Below, piece by piece: positions 59,717-64,000 of a DNA stretch of 64,000 bases. How positions within the stretch are numbered: the first letter of the stretch is position 1; every line of letters begins with the position of its first letter. The notes below the pieces were generated by a model that saw only the letters and a list, made by a program, of their open reading frames with translations, was not told where the DNA came from and did not search any database. The stretch spans positions 1,283,501 through 1,347,500 of the forward strand of contig NZ_CP054140.1 in assembly GCF_016446285.1 (NCBI RefSeq), in the 5' to 3' direction. This DNA comes from Desulfobulbus oligotrophicus. GTDB taxonomy: Bacteria > Desulfobacterota > Desulfobulbia > Desulfobulbales > Desulfobulbaceae. The translations under genes were made by a program, and so were the position numbers.

Positions 59717-59744
59717 ATAAAATCAGTTGTTCTGCAACCTGGGT
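59708..59744 (-). pseudogene. Scrap of a GxxExxY-type 3' end
   Basis: On the minus strand the frame reads STQVAEQLIL and then TGA inside the repeat arm, much like the end of the intact GxxExxY gene (QIERLIL and TGA at the same place in its arm). The 19 bases CGTGGTTCATAAAATCAGT are identical at 59709-59727 and 59842-59860. I read it as the last codons of a deleted second copy; it is short, so chance cannot be excluded. Confidence 0.4.
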
Positions 59745-59850
59745 AGATTTGTTTTTTACCACGGAAGACACGGACAACACGGAAAAGAGAGTTTATTTTT
59801 GTCTGTGTTTTCTGTGTTTTCCGTGGTTAAAATAATTTTGTCGTGGTTCA
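59745..59850. repeat. Hairpin pair of CACGGAA arms plus partial arm (unit B)
   Basis: Forward arm 59755-59786, reverse arm 59801-59830 and a truncated reverse arm 59838-59850 whose TTCA supplies the TGA stop of the GxxExxY gene. The two full arms are complementary over about 27 positions with few mismatches. Confidence 0.85.
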
Positions 59851-60225
59851 TAAAATCAGTCTTTCGATCTGTGCCATTGGGTGGCTGCCGAAGTTGACCA
59901 GCAGGCCAAGTCTCAGATCCGTTGCTTTCAGGTAGTTCAACACCTGTGCCTTGTGTTCCGGTGCGATGGTTTTAATGGCTTTCAGTTCGACAATAACCCG
60001 TTCAAAGCAGATCAGGTCAGGTTTGTACGTCTGACGCAACCTTGTGCCTTTGTAGTTCAGCCGCAATTCCGGTTGCGATACAAACGGGATGCCTCTTAAA
60101 ATAAGCTCCTTTTCGAGACATTCCTGATAGACCGGCTCCAGGAAACCAGAGCCCATCTCTCGGTAAACATTGAAGATCGCACCGCGTATGGCAAAGGTCT
60201 CTTCCTCAAAAAGCAACTGACTCAT
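59848..60225 (-). CDS. GxxExxY protein (PD-(D/E)XK nuclease-like)
   Basis: A 125-residue protein of the family named after its motif, here GFLEPVY (in GSGFLEPVYQECLEKEL). A PD-(D/E)XK-type core is visible: aspartate in YKPDLICFE and then VELKAIK. These proteins are predicted nucleases of unknown role. Its ATG sits directly against a repeat arm, whose GGAAG eight bases upstream would be the ribosome site, and its stop TGA lies inside another arm. The gene thus fills the space between two repeat blocks exactly. Confidence 0.93.
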   Translation of the reverse strand: MSQLLFEEETFAIRGAIFNVYREMGSGFLEPVYQECLEKELILRGIPFVSQPELRLNYKGTRLRQTYKPDLICFERVIVELKAIKTIAPEHKAQVLNYLKATDLRLGLLVNFGSHPMAQIERLIL

Positions 60226-60336
60226 TTCCGTGTCTTCCGTGTTTTCCGGGGTTCATATTTTTTACCACGGAAGGCACGGAGAGCACGGAAAAAGAATTTG
60301 TTATCGTCCGTGTTTTTCTGTGCATTCCGTGGTTCA
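60226..60336. repeat. Three CACGGAA arms between the KilA-N and GxxExxY genes
   Basis: Reverse arm 60226-60255 (CCGTGTCTTCCGTGTTTTCC), forward arm 60261-60293 (ACCACGGAAGGCACGGA) and reverse arm 60305-60336 (CCGTGTTTTTCTGTGCATTC). Neighbouring arms are inverted, so either of two hairpins can form. They take up nearly the whole gap between the two genes. Confidence 0.85.
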
Positions 60337-60338
60337 AT

Positions 60339-61163
60339 TTAGTCATTTTTTTCCAGTTGCTTAACGTTTCTGTCCGCAAGCAGGAGTTTCATCTGGTGTA
60401 TGGCGGTCTGGTTCAGAATTTTCAGGCGCTCGGCCTGGGGCAGCCCCTGATGAATGAAATGGGCATTCAGGGTTTCGAGGTTGGCCAGACAGACAAGCTG
60501 GGAGACATTGGCTTTGTCGCGGATATTGCCTTTGTAGTTTGGGTTTTCATCCCGCCACTGCTTCGCGGTTTTGCCGAACAGAGCCATATTGAGCAGATCC
60601 GCTTCGCTGGCATAGATGAAATTGATCTGCTGAGGCGATAGCTCGGGCGGGATCAGGTTTGTCTTGATAGCGTCGGTGTGGATGCGGTAATTGATTTTCG
60701 TCAGGTTGCGACGGATATCCCAGCCGAGTTGCTGGAGTTCCTGCTCTTTGAGACGCTGAAACTCCTTGATCAGGTAAAGTTTGAATTGAGGAGATATCCA
60801 CGAAGCAAATTCAAAGGCAATGTCTTTGTGGGCGTAGGTTCCACCATAGCGTCCGGCCTTGGCGATGATCCCAATCGAGTCAGTCTTTTCAACCCATTGT
60901 TTAACCGACAAAACAAAACGGTTCAGGCCCGCTTGGCTTTTAATTCCCTCGAATTCGGGGGAATTAAAACCGGGGTTGTAGATTTCCTCCCAAATACCCA
61001 GAAACTCTATGGTGTTTTTGTTTCGAAGCCATTTCTCAATCAGTGCCAGTCCGTTTTCGATATCGCGCACCATGTCGGTCAACGAAATATAATCCTGCTT
61101 GTTTTCTTGCAGAACGGTAATCTGACTGCCTTGTACGGATATTTTTTGTTTTTTCCCGCTCAC
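60339..61163 (-). CDS. KilA-N domain protein
   Basis: A 274-residue protein from GTG 61163, which has AGGAGG six bases upstream; a TTG at 61187 also opens the frame. The N-terminal KilA-N DNA-binding-type domain is clear: DYISLTDMVRDIENGLALIEKWLRNKNTIEFLGIWE and then AGRYGGTYAHKDIAFEFASWISPQF followed by KLYLIKEFQRLKEQE. The C-terminal half (INFIYASEADLLNMALFGKTAKQWR, then NVSQLVCLANLETLNAHFI) is shared by KilA-N proteins of type I restriction loci. KilA-N is best known from phages and large DNA viruses, and its role here is unknown. Confidence 0.9.
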   Translation of the reverse strand: MSGKKQKISVQGSQITVLQENKQDYISLTDMVRDIENGLALIEKWLRNKNTIEFLGIWEEIYNPGFNSPEFEGIKSQAGLNRFVLSVKQWVEKTDSIGIIAKAGRYGGTYAHKDIAFEFASWISPQFKLYLIKEFQRLKEQELQQLGWDIRRNLTKINYRIHTDAIKTNLIPPELSPQQINFIYASEADLLNMALFGKTAKQWRDENPNYKGNIRDKANVSQLVCLANLETLNAHFIHQGLPQAERLKILNQTAIHQMKLLLADRNVKQLEKND

Positions 61164-61279
61164 TTCATCCCTCCTGCCAAATTCCAACAGAACCGGTTTT
61201 CAAATATGGCGAATTAGCCGTAATTGGGCTCAGGCTTCCCGACCATTTTCGTGACGCTGGGGAAATGGTCGCTTCTATC

Positions 61280-61311
61280 CTTTCCGTGCTTTTCGTGTTT
61301 TCCGTGGTTCA
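61280..61311 (-). repeat. CACGGAA-type arm after hsdR
   Basis: A reverse arm (TTTCCGTGCTTTTCGTGTTTTCCGTGGTTCA in plus-strand units of nine bases) seven bases from the hsdR stop codon. It has no inverted partner nearby, like the arm inside hsdM, so the two lone arms bracket the hsdM-to-hsdR interval. Confidence 0.85.
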
Positions 61312-61317
61312 TATTCA

Positions 61318-64000
61318 TCAAGCCGCCAGTCGCTCGGTGAGCTGCACGATTTCGTTGATCTCTGCCGGGCTGAACACACCGCGAATCCCCTGTGGGTGAA
61401 TGACTGTAAACGGCGCATTGATGAGGTCTTTCTTCTCCACCTTCTCGCGTTCGATGATGAAGCCTTTGAGCAGGTTTAAAAATTCCAGCTGACGGCTGGA
61501 GAGATTTGTGTGCTGCCTAATGAACTGGTCAAACGTCTCGCTGACCGTTTCCGGAAAACTCTTCAGGATCTCGATGCCGAGGATGTGGCGGATGAACTGG
61601 ATGAAGTGGGCCTTGCGGATATTGTAGACACGGCGCAGCAGATCTTCGGTGATGTGCGGGTGTTCGGCATGGAGCAGCTCAGCCAGAGCAGCGGCCTCGC
61701 CTGATGAAACCTCTTCACCGTTCTTGATCTTCTGCAGGATGGGATTGCGCGTGGTCAGCTCCGCGATCATGGTCTCGACCATCTCGCGGTAGCGGCTGAT
61801 GCTGACCGATTCGTGCTGGGGGCCGAACTCGACCATTTCTTTGCAGTGAATTGCATCTTGCAGATCAAGGTGCATCGGACCAGGACCAATCCGTTCGCGG
61901 AATTTCATCAGTGGGCCCAGGCGACTGTTCAGCTCGTCAAGGGCGTCTTCCAGCTCATTGGCATCTGTTTTGGCCCAGTAGTGGTTGCTCTGGGCGGTAC
62001 GAATCAGCTCTTCTTCGGCTTGAACAAAGCTGATGGCAAGCGGCAGTTCACTGATCTGCTCAACAATACCGTCCTTGAGGGTTGCCGCTTTTTCCTTTTC
62101 CTTGCTGAGTCGGGCAAGTGAGTATTCCAACAGGTCACGTTCGAAACGCATGGCCTTGAAGTCAGCCTCGGAGACAGTGCGGAACAGGGGCTTGATCTCG
62201 GTGCGTAGAAACTCCAGCCGCTGGTGATTCAGGGTGATCCAGAAGTTTTTCTCATCGAGTTGGGCGAGTACGGCGGCGGCCTCCTTGATGATGACGGAGC
62301 TTTGCGGCAGCCGGCTGATCTGCCGGCGCACCTTGGTAATTTCACACTCGGCAATCTGCGTCTGCGCAAGGTCGATGGCCTTTTCAATCTTATCCAGCCG
62401 CAAGCCCACCAGGCGTACCGGCAGAGGCAGCTGGGGCTTGAGTTCCTTGCCCTTGGGTTGCAGCTTGAAGTACTCGAAGTTGTCCCAGCAGTCGAGGATG
62501 AGAAACACATCCTTTTCTGTACACCAGGGCTTGGGCTTGCCGGATTCCAGCAGGCGGGTGCCACGCCCGATCATCTGCCAGAACTTGGTGTAGGAGTAGA
62601 CCGGCTTGGCAAAGACCAGATTGACGATTTCCCGCACGTCGATGCCGGTGTCGAGCATATCCACACTGATGGCAATGCGGGGCATGTCGTTGTTGGTGAA
62701 CTGGTCGAGGAGACCGCCCTTGCCGTAGACACGCGGGTCGTCCGACACCAGCACCTTGGCCAGCTCGCCTTTGTATTGCGGGAAGAGCTTGTCAAAGATC
62801 TCTTCCATGCGCCGGGCATGGGCCATGGACGAGCAGAAGAAGATGGTCTTGCCGGGTAGCACACCGCTGTCGTCCTTAATGCACTCTTCCATGAACTCTT
62901 TGACGATGAGAGTGTTGGTGCCCTTGTTGATGACCTGTTTTTCGAGCTGCGAACCCTCGAAGTTGATCTCCTCAATCTCTTTGCCTTCCAGCAGCAGCTT
63001 TTTCTGGTCTTCCAGCGAGATGGTGCGCTTGCTGATCCCCTCCATCTGGAAGCGGGTCTGAATCTTCATCACCTGGAAGCTGCACAGGTAGGGCGGCAGG
63101 TTGTTGACCGCCTCCTCAAAGGTATAGGCAAAGGTGGGCAGGCCATCTTCGCAGTGAAAGAGCTGAAAGGTGTTGTGATCGATGATATCGGTGGGGGTGG
63201 CGGTAAGCCCCAGGGTGATGGTCTTGAAGTAGTCCAGAACTTCGCCATAGGTGTTGTAGATGGAGCGATGGCTCTCATCAATCACAATGAAATCGAAAAA
63301 GTGCGGCGACAACTGCTGCGACTCGTCCCGGATGATGTTGAGCATGGTGGGATAGGTGGAGACGTAGATGCGGCGGTCTTTGGCGATGAGTTTTTCGCCC
63401 ACATTGGGCCAGCGTGGCTCGTGGGGCAGATGTTCCTTGAAGGCGGCCAGTGCCTGCTCACGCAGGGCGATGCGGTCAACGAGGAACAGGGTTTTTTCGG
63501 CGTGTCCGGCACGCATCAGGGCATCGACCAGGGCGATAGAGGTGCGGGTCTTGCCAGTGCCGGTGGCCATCACCAAAAGGAAGTCGCGTCTCTTCTGTTC
63601 TATACCTTCCAGCACAGCGCGAATGGCGCGGATCTGATAGTCGCGGCCCGCTATGGCGGTATTGATCAGCTCCTGGGTCAGGGGCTTGCGGTTGCGGCGG
63701 ATATATTGAAAGCGCTCAAGGTCATCACGGGTCGGGAAGCCGACGATCTTGCGTGGCGGGTAATTGCCGAGATCCCAGAAATAATGCTCATGGCCGTTGG
63801 TGTAGAAACAGAACGGCAGCTCGCCGCCCAGTTGTTTCTGGATGTTGTAGCAGTATTGCTTGGCCTGTTCGCGACCAAGGGCCGGATCCTTGCTGGTCTT
63901 CTTGGCCTCAACCACGGCCAGAGGCTTGCCGTTTTTTCCCAGCAGCACGTAATCACTGAACTGGTGGCCGGCATAGGGGGATGGGGATTCGGCGGTCGTC
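61318..64000 (-). CDS. hsdR: Type I restriction endonuclease subunit HsdR (5' end beyond window)
   Basis: The translocating nuclease of the system; the frame is open to the right edge. The nuclease core is near the edge: SDYVLLGKNGKPLAVVEAKK, a PD-(D/E)XK site. The helicase follows with ATGTGKTRTSIA (about 63545-63580), IDESHRS (about 63270), LTATPTDIID and the second half CSSMAHARRMEEIFDKLFPQY, MIGRGTRLL. The C-terminal domain resembles the EcoEI-type HsdR end. It would cut unmethylated DNA together with HsdM and HsdS, after ATP-driven translocation. Confidence 0.94.
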   Translation of the reverse strand, partial: TTAESPSPYAGHQFSDYVLLGKNGKPLAVVEAKKTSKDPALGREQAKQYCYNIQKQLGGELPFCFYTNGHEHYFWDLGNYPPRKIVGFPTRDDLERFQYIRRNRKPLTQELINTAIAGRDYQIRAIRAVLEGIEQKRRDFLLVMATGTGKTRTSIALVDALMRAGHAEKTLFLVDRIALREQALAAFKEHLPHEPRWPNVGEKLIAKDRRIYVSTYPTMLNIIRDESQQLSPHFFDFIVIDESHRSIYNTYGEVLDYFKTITLGLTATPTDIIDHNTFQLFHCEDGLPTFAYTFEEAVNNLPPYLCSFQVMKIQTRFQMEGISKRTISLEDQKKLLLEGKEIEEINFEGSQLEKQVINKGTNTLIVKEFMEECIKDDSGVLPGKTIFFCSSMAHARRMEEIFDKLFPQYKGELAKVLVSDDPRVYGKGGLLDQFTNNDMPRIAISVDMLDTGIDVREIVNLVFAKPVYSYTKFWQMIGRGTRLLESGKPKPWCTEKDVFLILDCWDNFEYFKLQPKGKELKPQLPLPVRLVGLRLDKIEKAIDLAQTQIAECEITKVRRQISRLPQSSVIIKEAAAVLAQLDEKNFWITLNHQRLEFLRTEIKPLFRTVSEADFKAMRFERDLLEYSLARLSKEKEKAATLKDGIVEQISELPLAISFVQAEEELIRTAQSNHYWAKTDANELEDALDELNSRLGPLMKFRERIGPGPMHLDLQDAIHCKEMVEFGPQHESVSISRYREMVETMIAELTTRNPILQKIKNGEEVSSGEAAALAELLHAEHPHITEDLLRRVYNIRKAHFIQFIRHILGIEILKSFPETVSETFDQFIRQHTNLSSRQLEFLNLLKGFIIEREKVEKKDLINAPFTVIHPQGIRGVFSPAEINEIVQLTERLAA

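Noticed and set aside
57949-61311. A CRISPR array formed by the repeated CACGGAA arms
   Set aside because: Spacing is irregular, orientation alternates, the arms are themselves made of 9-bp units and whole genes lie between them; no cas gene is present.
59602-61311. An integron with attC sites
   Set aside because: The arms do not have the attC R and L box layout, and no integron integrase is seen. Only the general idea of cassettes between palindromes is kept.

Overview
The window looks like the chromosome of a sulfate-reducing or sulfur-metabolising deltaproteobacterium (Desulfobacterota, most like the Desulfobulbales). The main clues are a full-length DsrC with both C-terminal redox cysteines, a siroheme/heme precursor cluster that includes a CcsA-type cytochrome c assembly protein, XrtA-type exopolysaccharide genes, and ordinary Gram-negative housekeeping genes. 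Species cannot be named from the sequence alone.

Layout: 1-1.1 kb holds the tail of an EpmA-like lysyltransferase and a PPP-family phosphatase. 1.1-4.6 kb is a three-gene exopolysaccharide set (Wzz-like protein, ExeA-like ATPase, BY-kinase). 4.8-6.2 kb is a single reading frame that fuses endonuclease III to exonuclease III. 6.4-14.5 kb is the classic cluster lgt-mnmG (minus strand) and rpmH-rnpA-yidD-yidC-jag-mnmE (plus strand). 14.6-18 kb holds cmoB, cmoA and galE. 18.2-20.7 kb holds a small tautomerase, ligA and acylphosphatase. 20.9-27.7 kb holds dsrC, a PpiD-like foldase and a large SNF2 helicase. 27.7-33.1 kb (minus) holds a GH17-GT2 glucan synthase fusion and surA-rodZ-recO. 33.7-39.3 kb holds a small secreted cysteine protein, a methyltransferase and the precorrin-2 dehydrogenase-ccsA-hemA operon. 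39.6-51.7 kb holds HDOD, DUF1186 and Cache-PAS-HD-GYP proteins, citrate synthase, an AI-2E family permease, biotin genes bioB-bioA, YkgJ and AMMECR1 proteins, and a LEA-type lipoprotein. A tRNA-Ser(CGA) sits at 51.9 kb.

Everything to the right of the tRNA is accessory DNA on the minus strand: a Fic protein and then a type I restriction-modification locus, in transcription order hsdR (running off the right edge), a KilA-N protein, a GxxExxY nuclease-like protein, hsdM, hsdS, an AAA ATPase and an HNH protein. The last four genes overlap by 1-4 bases and are probably translationally coupled. The AAA/HNH pair resembles the Septu (PtuA/PtuB) defence pair in design.

The most unusual structure is a family of repeats with a 9-bp period (core CACGGAARA, ending in ACCACGGAA). 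They occur in alternating orientation and fill nearly every gap between hsdR, the KilA-N gene, the GxxExxY gene and hsdM. One arm lies in frame inside the end of hsdM. A scrap of what looks like a second GxxExxY-type 3' end sits between two of the arms. Together this suggests small gene cassettes bounded by palindromic repeats inside a restriction locus. The second unusual feature is the Nth-Xth fusion, which would join base removal and AP-site incision in one polypeptide.
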